Positions 37,753 to 48,853 of a stretch of 64,000 bases of DNA are shown here, piece by piece. The position numbers and the translations under genes are program-made. The stretch is from Nemania diffusa (lineage: Eukaryota > Ascomycota > Sordariomycetes > Xylariales > Xylariaceae): NCBI GenBank assembly GCA_038501195.1, contig JBBPUQ010000003.1, positions 558,001-622,000 of the forward strand, in the 5' to 3' direction. The notes beneath the pieces were generated by a model, which searched no databases, was not told the origin of the DNA, and was given only the letters and a program-made list of their open reading frames with translations. Within the stretch, counting starts at the first letter, position 1; every line of letters begins with the position of its first letter.

Positions 37753-39129
37753 ATGTCGCAACCTATTATAAAGGCCCTTATCCAACGCAGCCGGCGGACT
37801 ATACTATTCGCTCCCAAGGCAGTACTCGGAAATTCCGCCCTTACCCTTCGGCCTAGGCTACTTCATTCCTCACTCTCTACCAGCATGCCCAGCAAGCAGC
37901 CTTCAAACGGCGAAAGCCGAGGTACCACGGCACCGGTGCCCCCCGAACCTCGCGAAAACTCCACCGTCGGAATCGCCCCTAACCGCGAGGAAACCGTGGG
38001 CCAAAAGCGCCTTGCAGACTTCGACCTCGCGGGACGGGTCTTCATCGTGACTGGCGGCGCTCGAGGTCTCGGCCTGTCACTCGCCGAGGCCCTCGTCGAG
38101 ACAGGCGGGAAAGGTGAGTCTAACGGCTTCATTCACATCCAAGCCTACTTGAGTGAATCCACTGAGGGATGAGCGATGACGAACTGACAAATTGTCTAGT
38201 TTACTGCCTCGATCGCGAGGAGCAGCCGGATGAAGAGTGGAGCGAGGCGGCGAGGAGGGCAGAGAGATGGGGTGGCTCTCTTCATTACTGCCAGCAGGAT
38301 GTCCAGGATACCGCGGGTCTGGATAAGACCATTGAGTCGATTGCGGACACGCATCGGCAGCTGGACGGCGTGATTGCGGCGGCGGGCGTTCAGCAGATCT
38401 GTCCGGCTAGTAAGTTGTGACGCCCACATCTCAACACTGTCTTGGCTTTGCTGCTGCTTTCTCTCCTGGACATTACTGACTTGAGAGGTCGCAGTGGAGT
38501 ACAGCCACGAAGACGTGTCGCGGATAATGGACATCAACTACACAGGCGTCATGATGACAGCCACGTCGGCGGCGCGCCAGATGTTCAAGTACAAGTGCCA
38601 CGGCAGCATGTGTTTCATCGCCAGCATGTCGGGGCAAGTCGCCAACAAAGGCCTTATATCCCCTGTACGCAACAACATCAATAACTCAACCTCGCCCATA
38701 CGCATATATTGATTGCTAACGCCTCTCGCCACAGGTATACAACTCGTCCAAAGCGGCGGTGATCCAGCTAGCCCGCAATCTAGCGATGGAATGGACGCCC
38801 ATCAGGAAAGACGGTACCGGGGGTATCCGTGTCAACTGCCTCAGCCCGGGCCACATCCTCACACCTATGGTGCTTAAGAACTTCGAGGAGGTGCCGGGGT
38901 TGCGGGAGAAGTGGGAGGCTGCGAATATGAGTACGTCTCTGTCTGTGTCTGCGAACTAACTTTCATTTCTAGAGGGAGGTAATAGCTGACGCGTGATTCT
39001 CGCCATGTAGTGGGCCGTCTGGCTGAGACGACTGAATTCAAAGGGGCAGCGCTCTTCTTGCTCAGTAATGCCAGCAGCTTCATGACGGGCAACAATCTTG
39101 TTGTTGACGGCGGACATACGTCGTGGTAA
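37753..39129 (+). CDS. Short-chain dehydrogenase/reductase with mitochondrial-type leader
   Basis: Exons 37753-38113, 38200-38409, 38495-38664, 38735-38930 and 39011-39129 join in frame to 351 aa. All introns have GT..AG ends. The first 90 residues are extra to a classical SDR: the first 45 are basic and Ser-rich, resembling a mitochondrial targeting peptide. TGGARGLG (100-107) is the Rossmann dinucleotide motif, Ser236 and the YNSSK motif (Tyr249, Lys253) form the catalytic set, and [12 protein letters not shown] follows the active site. The usual NNAG structural motif reads AAAG (VIAAAGVQ), losing the Asn that often joins the catalytic relay. The closest family type seems to be sorbose/mannitol-reductase-like NADP(H) SDRs, but substrate cannot be read from sequence. 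An internal Met at residue 45 could give a shorter cytosolic form. Confidence 0.85.
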
Positions 39130-40171
39130 ACGTTTCGCGCCTAGATCTTCGGTTATGATCGCATTCTTCCTCCGACTGTTAGCTTTGGAGTTTGTAGAGG
39201 TCTCGGTAAGGGGTTGTTGGAGTTTTCCTCTGCATCTAGAAAGAAGTCGGGTAGTAGATTAGAGGCTCAGGCGCCTAGACATGATAAGTTTGGGGTGTAT
39301 TGTCGTTGCAGCCTTCCATGCAGGCGTTTTTAAGATGACGAAGCTTATCATTGTAAACCACATTTCTCAACAGAACTAATTCAAACCTCCTAAATGACTT
39401 TAGTCTTTATCTACGCTGACATGAAATATTATAATATACATCCCCATATGCAATATAATATTTCTTATTAAAGTTATGAATTATATTGTTACCAAGTTTA
39501 AATTGACGTGCTTTCAGCTTTTAGTAGACCACGCGCTATAGAACTGCACTAGCAGGGATTCTATAGCCGTTACTTACCTTGTCCTAGTTCATATCCCTTA
39601 CACTAAGCACTATTAAAACAATACATTATAAAGTATTTACACGCAAAGGATGGTTGTTCTAGTTTCACTATTCAAAGAGAGACGCAAAAAAACAAAACAG
39701 TTGCAATGGTATATGCTTAGTGCGACGCTATCCTTTCAAGCCTATACCTTTAGTCAGGGGTATTCTAGGCCCAAAGTCCAGCGTGGTTATCCAGCGTGGT
39801 TATCCACTGATGTGAGAGCCCTATTGCGATGTCTTAGCGCTTGCTACAGGGAATATTTAGTGACGTACATCTGGATACAGGGGCAATGCATGTGTCAGCT
39901 TCGAGGGCTTCTTGTCCAGTTGGTGCAGAATACCCCTCCGGCCGGTCCGCCCCCACGTTCTTTGGTACTCTGTTCACGATCTAGAACATCGCCCCTCACG
40001 CGTCCGCCTCACACACGTCATTGTGCCTGCATCACATACTCATACATACATACCGCGATAGAGTATAACTTAAGTTATACCTACCTGCCTGACATTCGTT
40101 TGCTTATCTCACTCAGGCGACCATCGCCGACTTGTTGATATCCACTCGGGATTATTCTGTCTTAGAATAAG
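39130..40171. other. Intergenic, SDR 3' end to Ybp-like promoter
   Basis: AT-rich from 39300 to 39640. A 162-codon frame at 39650-40138 has no motif, low-complexity composition and ends at the leader of the next gene, so I treat it as chance. It contains the 13-bp tandem duplication listed separately. Confidence 0.5.
39778..39806. repeat. 13-bp tandem duplication
   Basis: CCAGCGTGGTTAT occurs twice in tandem, followed by a third CCA. This is a likely slippage product about 370 bp before the Ybp-like start. Confidence 0.75.
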
Positions 40172-42016
40172 ATGCCTGAGCTATCAGAATCCATCACGGC
40201 CATCCGAGAAGGCGCCAAGGAGGACAGTTTCACCTACCTTACCATCCTACAGTATCATGCCAACACACCGGGCATCCTACCAACCTTGAACGAGGTTCTC
40301 CAGGATGCCGATCTCACCCGCGAGATCGGCTGGGACCTCGTCCAGACACTCATTCCCATCGATGGCTCCGAGGATTGTCTAGAAACTGTCGCTCGCTTAG
40401 GCAACCCTCGCGAGGTCATCATCAAGGTCATGGAGGCACTGGGTGCCCTGGCGAGGCAATTAGAAGAGGCCCAGAATGAGATAGTCGAGGAGGATTCTGA
40501 TTCTACGCCCAAGCCTGGCGAAATTTCTGATCGCATTAGCACCTTGATTGGGATGCTCGCTATCCTCCAGCGCAGAATCAAGACCAAACACCCCTCGCGA
40601 TTCTTAGGGCCTTCGTTAATCTCAGTACTCGAAGCTTATCAACCAACACCTGAAATGACAACTGTTGTGATTAATCTAGTCAGATCACTCTCCGGCCGCA
40701 TAAGACCACCTCTTCCCACGCGAACTTCTAGCATCGATGTGGCCAACCCTGATGAACATGGGGATTTCACCAAGAATGCACCGGACCCCGAGGCTGAGCA
40801 GGAGGACCCAGATGAGGAGATGTTGAATCGGAGACTTCTGCAGTCTTTCACTACCTGTGTTCTACAACGATATGTTAACGTACATGAAATGCGATGGTCG
40901 CCGCGGTTATTCGAGGTGCACCACCCCGAGAAGATAATCCCTGGAAAGGTCACAATAACACAGGCATTCCGAGAGGACGAAATCTTACAGAAGCGGGACG
41001 CTGTGGTAGGACAACTTGTGGTAAGTAATTTCCTTCCACATCTCCTCGCGCACTTTCACTAATGTTCGTCACCCGTGAAGGCCTTACTACGGGATCTCGG
41101 TATGAACGATTGTTCCACTGCTTTCGTTCAGGGTGAGGTGTGTCAACCAACTGACGCCGATCCTCTATCAAGCCTCGAGACATTTAATTCAGTGGATGAC
41201 ATTTACCTCTCGCAAGGCGGAACCGCATGCTTGATTGCCTATTGGATTTTCTCGACGGATGCTTTCGGTTCATATAACCCAAACCCCGAGATGCACATTT
41301 TCCCGGAGCACCTCGACATGATGCAACTATTCCTCGGTACAAACCCCAAAAACGAAATCGACCGTAACCCTGGCATAGCGGATGCCTTGTTATCTATTGG
41401 GCTGGGACTTCACCACAGAGGCTTGATAGCAGCGACTGAGAAAAGGAATTATATGGTCTATCACCACTGCCTGACATTAATAGCGGTATTCCACCCCGAC
41501 ATCCAAGTGAGGAATGCTGCGACGAGGTTTGCTGGCATCCTACTCCACTCTGACCCAGATGATGAGAGTCGAAGGGACATCCTAGAAGATCTACTGCAGA
41601 ATTGTGCCTTTCCCGCCTTGAATGCGTGTGCCATTAGATGGCTCCAGGAGGAGATCATTGCAGCACGCAACGGCAATATCTCTAACGTATTCTCAACATC
41701 GGACATCATCGAGCGACTACAGTATGACCTCTTCCCAGATTCTCGTGCCGCTGCCAAGATGGACAGCGCTACCTTTCTCGAATTCTGGGGAGAGAACCAG
41801 ATTTTCTTTCTCCAGGCGGCGAATTTTGCATATTTCCTCTTTAACGGGCGTAAAGACCTAGTACCCGCCGGCATGGGCGCCTCGGTTGAGCAGCGATTTT
41901 CTGAGCCTTTGACTGCTGCTGCAACGAAGATTGGGGAGGCTAAGGGGCTAGAGGGATTTGACCGGATGCAGCTCGACATCTTTATAGACCGACTCGCAAG
42001 TCTAGAGACGCACTAA
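40172..42016 (+). CDS. Ybp1/Ybp2 (YAP-binding/ALF4/Glomulin) family protein
   Basis: Exons 40172-41020 and 41081-42016 give 594 aa; the 60-nt phase-0 intron has GTAAGT, CACTAAT and AAG. The protein is almost wholly helical and HEAT-like in character, with phrases such as IGWDLVQTLIPI near the N-terminus, an acidic linker around 205-230, and a C-terminal block with FWGENQIFFLQAANFAYFLF. This pattern matches the fungal family that includes yeast Ybp1, which helps Yap1 sense peroxide, and Ybp2, a kinetochore-associated protein. Which of the two roles applies, or whether both do, cannot be told here. The start was chosen as the first ATG of the frame, following a pyrimidine-rich leader. Confidence 0.8.
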
Positions 42017-43149
42017 TTCATCTGCCGTCTTAGTCCTACCGAATCGATGTCTTGCATGGGGGCCTAGAGTTAAGAATTGTGATTTAATGATTTGATAGGC
42101 ATTCAACTGATGGTTCACGCCTTCGGTTTCGCCCGCTTATTATCCGATACTAACCTTTGGATACTGGGTTGGAGGTAACGGGGGAAGTATTAGTGGTATA
42201 AATAAGCTATAACTATCTAAAAAGAAGGCAAGGCGATGAAGCGGGTATTTGGCCCCGAAATGCCTTCATGTTCGATGACTATGTATCCCTCTCTAGTGCG
42301 GGCACCACCTTTTCAGGAACTTGTTCTTTGTATCCGTGCTATATGTAGTGTCCTAAAATCCTAAATCAACCTGTGAAGGACATGGCCTACGGTCTCACCT
42401 TTTGCATGACCGTGCTTCCGCTACATAAGAAACTTCACCGGTGGAGATAGTCCAGGAAAGTACCTGCTCAGCAGTGCCTACCTACCTAGGTAGGTATCGT
42501 AGCCATGTGCACACTTGACAAACGGAAATAGATAGGGACGGCTCACTGCATTTGTGCTACCTACTTAGCGTAGTGAGACATGACAGGTTCTATAGTAGGT
42601 AGGTAGGCAGTAATGACTGCGGGTAGAGATTCAGTAGCGCGTTATTATTACCCGGGCTTTATCGTTCCTGCCATACGATGTCGTGCCTCTGGAGACGTTA
42701 GCGTCATAACAACCAAGGTAGTATATCTGCTCCGCATGACCCATTCTTACCCGTATATCTCGTTTGTTATACCTCTCGTTTAAGAATACCTGCCTACCCA
42801 CGCCTATATATATATACGTACATGGACTATATGTATTTCATATATTACTCGTTCGTCTAGCCAGCGTACATAAGCGCTCTGTCGACGTGTTTGCCTAAAC
42901 ACATCGTGCCTAAGCCGATGAATTGTCCACAGGAACATGTCGTCTTAAATGTCTGGCCGCGCGGCCCCGGGACAGGAACAGGGCCTGCCGGTGAGATTTG
43001 GAGGCTCATGACACCTTGAACGAGATATTGTACTACTATAACCCCTGATACCCCTCGATCTAGGGCGAGATTCCCTCCCTTGTTCCTCGCTTCGGTGGGG
43101 GAAAGGTCAGCTATCTTGTGCTTAACTCCAGTCGGCCCCGTATATCACC
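42017..43149. other. 1.1 kb intergenic, Ybp-like 3' end to lactonase promoter
   Basis: No gene is recognised. It contains several TAGGTAGG/CCTACCTA tracts, including an 18-bp perfect palindrome, and a TATATATATATAC run near 42805 that could act as a TATA element of the + strand lactonase-like gene. Confidence 0.5.
42479..42496. repeat. Perfect 18-bp palindrome of the CCTAGG family
   Basis: TACCTACCTAGGTAGGTA reads identically on both strands. Similar but imperfect tracts occur at about 98-180, 3060-3090 and 42540-42610. They look like dispersed simple sequence rather than a transposon end. Confidence 0.8.
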
Positions 43150-44342
43150 ATGTTTAGTGCCCTCATCGCATTGCTTTTCATTCTCTTCGACTTTGACACT
43201 AGAGCTTCCGCAGCAAAGCATACGATTATCGTCGGAACTTTCAGCACCGAGTTCCTCTATACCATAGAGTACGATGATGCAACAGAGGCCTTGACGCTGG
43301 TTTCCCGGAGTGCCACATCTGCTGCCAGCTCGTGGATCGCATTAAATGTGAACATCACTCTAGGCCCCACGCTGTAGAGCTCATTCTATCCATAATACTA
43401 ACTACATGTCAACTACCACAGCACGATAAAACTAAACTATACGGAACCGACTGGAATTCACAGGAGCCAACTTGGATTAGCTACGATGTGGCAGACCCCT
43501 ACGATATCAAAGTCGAAGCGAAGATTGTAGGAGGCAGCATGTGCTCGGGTTCAAAAAGCATATTTGTAGGCGCGTGTCAGAAAACGCCGTACTCGGTCTA
43601 TGGCAACTACTACTATGGCGATGCCCGCTGTAGTACCGTCCTCTCCGTCCACGGGAACGGAACCCTGAAAGAGGTGATTCAGGAATACGTCTATCTCCCC
43701 GGCTCGGCCGTGCACGGGACGGCCATTACACCCGACGAGGGCTTCCTCCTATCTGCAGACACGAAAGGGAATCTCATCTGGACACATAAGATTAACCAGG
43801 CAACGGGCACTCTATCAAACGTGAGCGTTATCGACGGACCATCAGACGGCTCAGGACCTCGCCACCTCACCGTCCACGAGAACGGCAAATACGTGTACGT
43901 CGTCCTCGAGGAGTCTAGTGAAGTCGCGCAGTACGTTATCAGCAAGGACGGGGCTCTATCGCGCGTGGGTGATATCTACACCCTGATCCGCGAGGGACAA
44001 GACCCCGCCTACTACTGGTCCGACGAGGTCTCCCTATCGCGGGAGCACAAGTACCTCTGGGCGACGAACCGGGCGCGCGACAACAGCCAGAAGGGATACA
44101 TATCTGCGTTCGCACTTAGTCCGGCGGGCGAAATCTCGAGGCAGCTATTCCTGCTCGAGACGAGGACAAGTGGCGGGTTCGCCAACAGCGTGGCAGCGAG
44201 CCCCTTCGACGACTCCATCGCCGTTCTGACGGACAACTCGACGGGGTTCGTGGAGATATGGCATGTCGACCGGGGCCTTGTTGCTCATCTAGACATACGG
44301 GACGGCCAGGGCTGCTGTGCTAATGCGGTCTGGCTAGACTAA
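43150..44342 (+). CDS. Secreted lactonase-type seven-bladed beta-propeller
   Basis: Exons 43150-43347 and 43422-44342 give 372 aa. The donor is a weak GTGAAC but the branch site (ACTAACT) and CACAG acceptor are good, and splicing joins SSWIALN to HDKTKLYGTDW, the usual first-blade sequence. Residues 1-21 form a signal peptide. Motifs of the carboxy-cis,cis-muconate-cyclase/6-phosphogluconolactonase propeller family are seen: SAVHGTAITPDEGFLLSADT, GPRHLTVHENGKYVYVV and LSREHKYLWATNRA. The fold is clear. Family members range from lactone hydrolases to muconate cyclases; the signal peptide suggests an extracellular or vacuolar role. The gene is tail-to-tail with the methyltransferase gene. Confidence 0.84.
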
Positions 44343-44662
44343 CGCGAGAACCGGTAGATATGCGTTCATGGCGAGAGCAACATAATCAATCATTATTAGG
44401 AAGAGCGAATAGTGACGAGCAGTACGTACAATAGAACTAGTTTGATGTTGGATAGGGTATTTTTGCCATCCACGCGAAGACGGAGTGTTGAAGGCATTGA
44501 TTGCCACAGAGCATAAGAAAACATAACTGACCTCCCATCCTAGATCCAAGACGAAAATCACCTCCCCTTATCCTTACTTCTACGCCGCGCGCTATTCTTC
44601 TAATTCCCAATGTGCCACCCCTAGCAAACATAGAATAGAAAGTGCAAAAAACCCAACGCGCT
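44343..44662. other. Short tail-to-tail intergenic
   Basis: 320 bp between two convergent genes. It should contain both 3' UTRs. Nothing else is visible. Confidence 0.5.
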
Positions 44663-45613
44663 TTAAAACTCCAACCGCAACAACTGCCCATACGTCCGCC
44701 ATCCCGGCAGCAGCGAGAACAGCGGCGTAAGCACGCCCAGGAACGGCGGCGCGCCGGACCCGAAGGCGCCGGGCAGCAAGTCATAGAACAGCAGGGCCTC
44801 ATCGAGGCGCAGGCGCGGGTGTGCGCGTGCGACGTCCTCGCCGTCGTCTACGCCCCAGTGCATGCGCACGCGCGTGCTGCGGAACAGCGGCGCGAGCGCC
44901 TGGTAGCGCACCATCAGCGAGCCCACCGTGTCCATGAGCACCTGGCCGCCCGCCGGCGCGCGCTCCACGAGCTGCCGCAGCAGCGCCGCCGCCTCGTCGG
45001 GGGTCAGGTACGGGAAGAGGCCCTCGCCGATGACGAGGAGGGGACGGTCGGGGAGGATCTGCGCCGTCCAGCTTTCATCGGTTACCGAGGCGCCGATGAG
45101 TCTATAGTCCCACTCTCTTTCTCTATCTTCGTCCTCGCCCCCGGAGGCCGAGGAGGGGCGGATCGGATCGGGGATGAGGCGGCGTCGGAGGTTCACGACC
45201 TCGGGCCTGTCGATGTCGATCCAGCGCACGTCGCCGCCGCACGACGGTCGCACCCGCAACACCCGCAGGTCCAGCCCGCAGCCCAAGTGCAGCACCGTCA
45301 CGGGCACCCCGGCGTGCGCCTCGAGGAACGTCCTACACCACTCGTCGAGCAGCCGTGCGCGCACCGCGATGTAGTCACCGAACCGGCTGTCGCGGGGAAA
45401 CATGGACGACCCGAAGCTCGCCTTGTCGACGCGGTCCAGAATCGCCTGCGCGTAGACGTCGCCACCTTTCGGCTTAGCGGAGGCGGCGTCGCGCGCCCGA
45501 CACCATAGCGTTAGAATCATCGTCTCCTCTACCGGGCTCAGCTTTACCTTGATGAGGGCCGGGGCCAGAGCCGGGGCCGGGTGCTGGTCCGTGGCCGAGT
45601 CGCTTGGCGCCAT
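44663..45613 (-). CDS. LCMT/TcmP-like O-methyltransferase
   Basis: Single-exon gene of 316 aa on the minus strand. LSPVEETMILTLWCRA near residue 26, the SAM-binding VLHLGCGLDLR (about 110-120), WIDIDRPEVVNLR and VIGEGLFPYLTPDEA match the leucine carboxyl methyltransferase superfamily, specifically the bacterial and fungal TcmP-like branch that methylates small molecules rather than the PP2A-specific Ppm1, which has a different surrounding sequence. The acceptor is unknown. The coding sequence is extremely GC-rich with strong G/C third positions and has no intron, standing out from the neighbouring Ybp and lactonase genes. Horizontal origin from a GC-rich bacterium is possible but unproven. 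Confidence 0.83.
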   Translation of the reverse strand: MAPSDSATDQHPAPALAPALIKVKLSPVEETMILTLWCRARDAASAKPKGGDVYAQAILDRVDKASFGSSMFPRDSRFGDYIAVRARLLDEWCRTFLEAHAGVPVTVLHLGCGLDLRVLRVRPSCGGDVRWIDIDRPEVVNLRRRLIPDPIRPSSASGGEDEDREREWDYRLIGASVTDESWTAQILPDRPLLVIGEGLFPYLTPDEAAALLRQLVERAPAGGQVLMDTVGSLMVRYQALAPLFRSTRVRMHWGVDDGEDVARAHPRLRLDEALLFYDLLPGAFGSGAPPFLGVLTPLFSLLPGWRTYGQLLRLEF

Positions 45614-46945
45614 GGTGGCTTGCTTATTAACTAGTCCGAGAGGTTAGAGCGTAAAGGGGGGAAACCTCTCAAAAAAATCAGAAAAAAAAAAGAGAAAAAA
45701 AGGTCATATTACGCCCTCGGTATATATATACATATACTGTGTGGTCTACGTCTATCTGTTGATTAGGTAAATCCCAACGACGATCCCTCTAGGGATCGTG
45801 TTGGTATCTGTGCTGTCTACCACGCAGACATCCCTGCGACTGATGCAGTTGGCAGTGATTCGAGGCGAATCAGGGTTGCATCGGGGCGAACGACATGTTA
45901 CATCTAGCGGTCTACAGTCCGTGGCATCGGACCACACACAAACGCCGGCGAAGATGTAAGGAGGAACGCCGTCGGCGGTTGCTTCTATGTTAGGTATTAC
46001 TAGTTTATTGTGTGCCGCGTCAAGCCACCGCGTTGGTTATCTCGGTATTAAAGGCACGACACACCCAATAGCGTCAACGGCCGGAGGTATCACGAGAGGA
46101 GGGGGGCGCAGGGCTGACGCCCAGCCGCGGCGCTATTTTCTCACGAGGACTTTATGTCCGTGGGGGAGGTTCGGGAATAGATACCTCTCTGGCTATCTCT
46201 GAGGAAAATACGTACGCGCAGTATAGTAAGTACATTACGGCATCAGCCATCTCTACCCAACTACCCCGACGGCGGCCGGCACAGCGCGGGGTGCGCGGGT
46301 CAGGCGGCTGGCTCGCAGTTGGACTGATCAGACCCGTCATCACACCATGCGAAACGAACGGGGACGGAAAGTGTTTACATAGGTGGATAGATAGATAGAT
46401 AGATAACTGACGAGAATGAAACACCCAACAGAATACGCACTTGCCTATCTGCTAGGGTTACCAAGCTGTTGTGTTGTTGTGACATAGCATCTCCAACGGC
46501 AAGACGGGACAACCTGCTCACTGCGTTTATACGTATGCGTTGTCGTTGGCCCGACACTTGAACCCTGCTACCATGTTCACACTAAATTACGATCAACGAG
46601 GTCTAAGTACGACGGTACGTACCTATATCGATTATGCATTATATATTATATACATGTAAGTATGTATTACAGAATAGGTACCGCGTGCATGTAAGAGGTA
46701 ATAGTAAACTCGCAAAAGTCGCATCAGCCATAACCTCGTGAATAATACCTGGTACCTCACGAGCCAGACCACGTGTATCTTTCCTTCCATCCCTTTTCCC
46801 AGGCCCTCGTTCTCCCTTGCATTATACTACACTACTACAGTACATCACGTAGAGCAATGGCAGCAAAGGGGAGAGCAAAAAAGGCAGCCTAGCCAAACTT
46901 CAAAAAAAATTTTTGAAATAGGTATATAAAACACGTCTAGGCATC
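45614..46945. other. 1.3 kb intergenic between the two minus-strand genes
   Basis: No gene is recognised. It holds the methyltransferase promoter (an A/T-rich run, including AAAAAAAAAAGAG, near 45680-45700), a GATA repeat at 46385-46404, and at the right end the 3' flank of the PAN-like membrane protein gene. Confidence 0.5.
46385..46404. repeat. (GATA)5 microsatellite
   Basis: Five tandem GATA units, ending in GATAACTGA. Simple repeat. GATA clusters can bind AreA-like factors, but a bare microsatellite is poor evidence for that. Confidence 0.75.
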
Positions 46946-48259
46946 CTACAGCCGCACCACCGACTGCGCGTCCCCCGTCACGTCCACCTCGCCGTCCATG
47001 GCGCTCTTCAGCCAGCAGTAGTTGAGGTCCGTGCCCTGGGGGCCGGCGTTGTACCAGATGGCGCCGGCGCAGTGCGTCACGGCGGCGCAGAGGGACACGC
47101 AGGCCTCCATTGTCGCGGCCTCGGGGTTCGTGATGTCCTTGCCCTGGTGCGCCACGTCGCACTCGACGCGGAACTGGGCGCCCGTGCCCGCGTCCGTGTA
47201 CGTGCTCTGGTCTGGGCCTAGGCAGCCTTCTCTTGCGGGGGAGGGGGATGCCGGTGGTGGGGAGGAGGGGGAGGTGGAGGGTGGTTGGGGAGGCGGCGTG
47301 GACGGGGGTGGCTGCTGCTGCGGCGGCGCCGTGTTAGTAGTTGGAGCGGGCTGGGTCACGATGAATACCGTGGAGACGGAGACGGCGGCGGCGGTGGCCG
47401 GCGTGGTCGAGGGTGAGAGTGAGGGTGAGGAGGAGGAGGGGGGGGATGAGGAGGACCGGGTGGTCTGGGACAGGGTCATGAAGGTGGTGGAGGAGCCGGC
47501 CGCCGCCACGTAGAAGGACACTGTCTTCGTCGCCGTCATGGGAGACTTCGAGGGGGAGCTGTTGCTTACTTGTCCGCTGCCAGACTTTGCTAACGAGCTC
47601 GAGCTGGTTGCGGGTTAGTGCTGTCTGCTCGTACATAGTACTGGTCTTTGGAGTGGGAGTGCTTACTGGGCTGCCTGTTGGTGCGTTACCCCCACGGCAA
47701 CGCCGACGACGATGCCGACGAGGGCGAGGATGGCTATTACGACGAGGATCCAACACGGCCTCCCCCGCAATCCCCATGTTCTCCGGGTCGGCTCGATTGC
47801 CGTGCTTGACCCGGCAGTCGATTCCGCATTTGACGCAACTTCATACTTGGGAATCGGCGTGGCTTCCGCGCCCAAGTTCTTAGGTTCCGATCTTATGAAC
47901 TTATCCTCAAGACTGACTATCTGCGGGCCGACGGAGACTTCAAGGCCCGGCTGTGATCGGCGATGATCAGGCTTCACGACCTCGAGGCCCGCCTCCGGCA
48001 GACGCATCCCCGTATCCGAAGCGTGCGTCCTCGCGGGAGAGACGGTGGTGCCCTTGTAGCGGTTCCCGTCCCGGATCCTGAAGCTGCCTCGGAGCCTGCT
48101 GAACTTCGGCCACGTCGGCGAGGTGGCTGCCCCCTCTGCCGGGCCGGGGGACTTGATGCGCCCCTCTTCCGTACAGTCCCAGCAAACCGGCACCTCTCCC
48201 CCCCGCATATGCGGACACGGGGGGTTCGACGACGACCTCTTCGCCCCGTGGATTCCCAT
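46946..48259 (-). CDS. Single-pass membrane protein with PAN/Apple-like ectodomain
   Basis: On the minus strand, exons 48259-47667 and 47576-46946 give 407 aa. The 90-nt intron has GTAAGC, CACTAAC and GGCAG; the acceptor was picked from nearby AGs because it alone keeps frame (phase 2). Residues 1-168 are polar and unstructured, with no signal peptide. Residues 169-191 form a strong membrane helix. A Ser/Thr/Pro-rich stalk follows, including a Pro-rich run with PPPQPP-like repeats. The last 90 residues contain regularly spaced Cys (CLGPDQS, VECDVA, MEACVSLCAAVTHCAGAIWY, NYCWLKS), which fits a PAN/Apple or WSC-like sugar- or protein-binding fold. The topology suggests a wall-sensing or anchoring role, as for similar fungal proteins, but no ligand is known. 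Confidence 0.75.
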
Positions 48260-48853
48260 CCTATGTATGGCTTCTTTCCCCCGCCCACCGAATATTCAAA
48301 GGTATGTTGTATGTATAAAACAACCGGCGCCAGGAAGAAGTCGTAGACAGGTCCAACCCGATCTAGTTAGTAGAAAGACACGTTTGAAAGTTCTCGGTGA
48401 GGCGTAGGCGATGAGGGATACGCCCGAGGACCGAGATTCTTCGAAGCCGACGAGCCACTAAAGCGAGCGTTATCTATTTGAAATTCAAACGAGTGTACGT
48501 GGAATGCTCCACGGCTGCGAGATGCGGATAGATCTAGTAAAGAGGGAAGGAGAACGGTCGGGTTCCATGGGAGTGGTTCACCAATAAACTAGCGTCGTCC
48601 TTGTTCCCACGAGGCAGTCGGCGACATAAAAGGGCAGAGGACGCCGGACAAAGACGCGTTGGCTGGACAGAAGGCAAAATTTCCCATTCTTCGACTACAG
48701 AGATCCCTTTCTTTTACAATACAGGTCTCCTGTCCTTCACAAGGTGCGAACCAAGGGAGTCATAGGAGGCTGTAGACAATGGAACCCGTGCAACCTCCCC
48801 CCGCTCCCACAGGGCCGGTTGTCGAGTGTCATCTGCTGCGCCGCCTCTCGCTA
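48260..48853. other. Promoter side of the PAN-like gene
   Basis: Upstream region of the minus-strand gene. TTTTATACAT (minus strand, near 48310) may be its TATA element. No coding sequence is supported. Confidence 0.4.

Noticed and set aside
39650..40138. 162-codon plus-strand frame before the Ybp-like gene
   Set aside because: Low-complexity, motif-free translation in AT-rich and leader sequence, containing a slippage duplication.
44642..45508. 288-codon plus-strand frame opposite the methyltransferase
   Set aside because: Very Arg/His/Ala-rich shadow of a GC-rich gene; the minus strand encodes a full recognisable enzyme.
47022..47513. 163-codon plus-strand frame, Gly/Glu-rich
   Set aside because: Antisense of the Ser/Thr/Pro stalk of the PAN-like protein; composition is a direct consequence.
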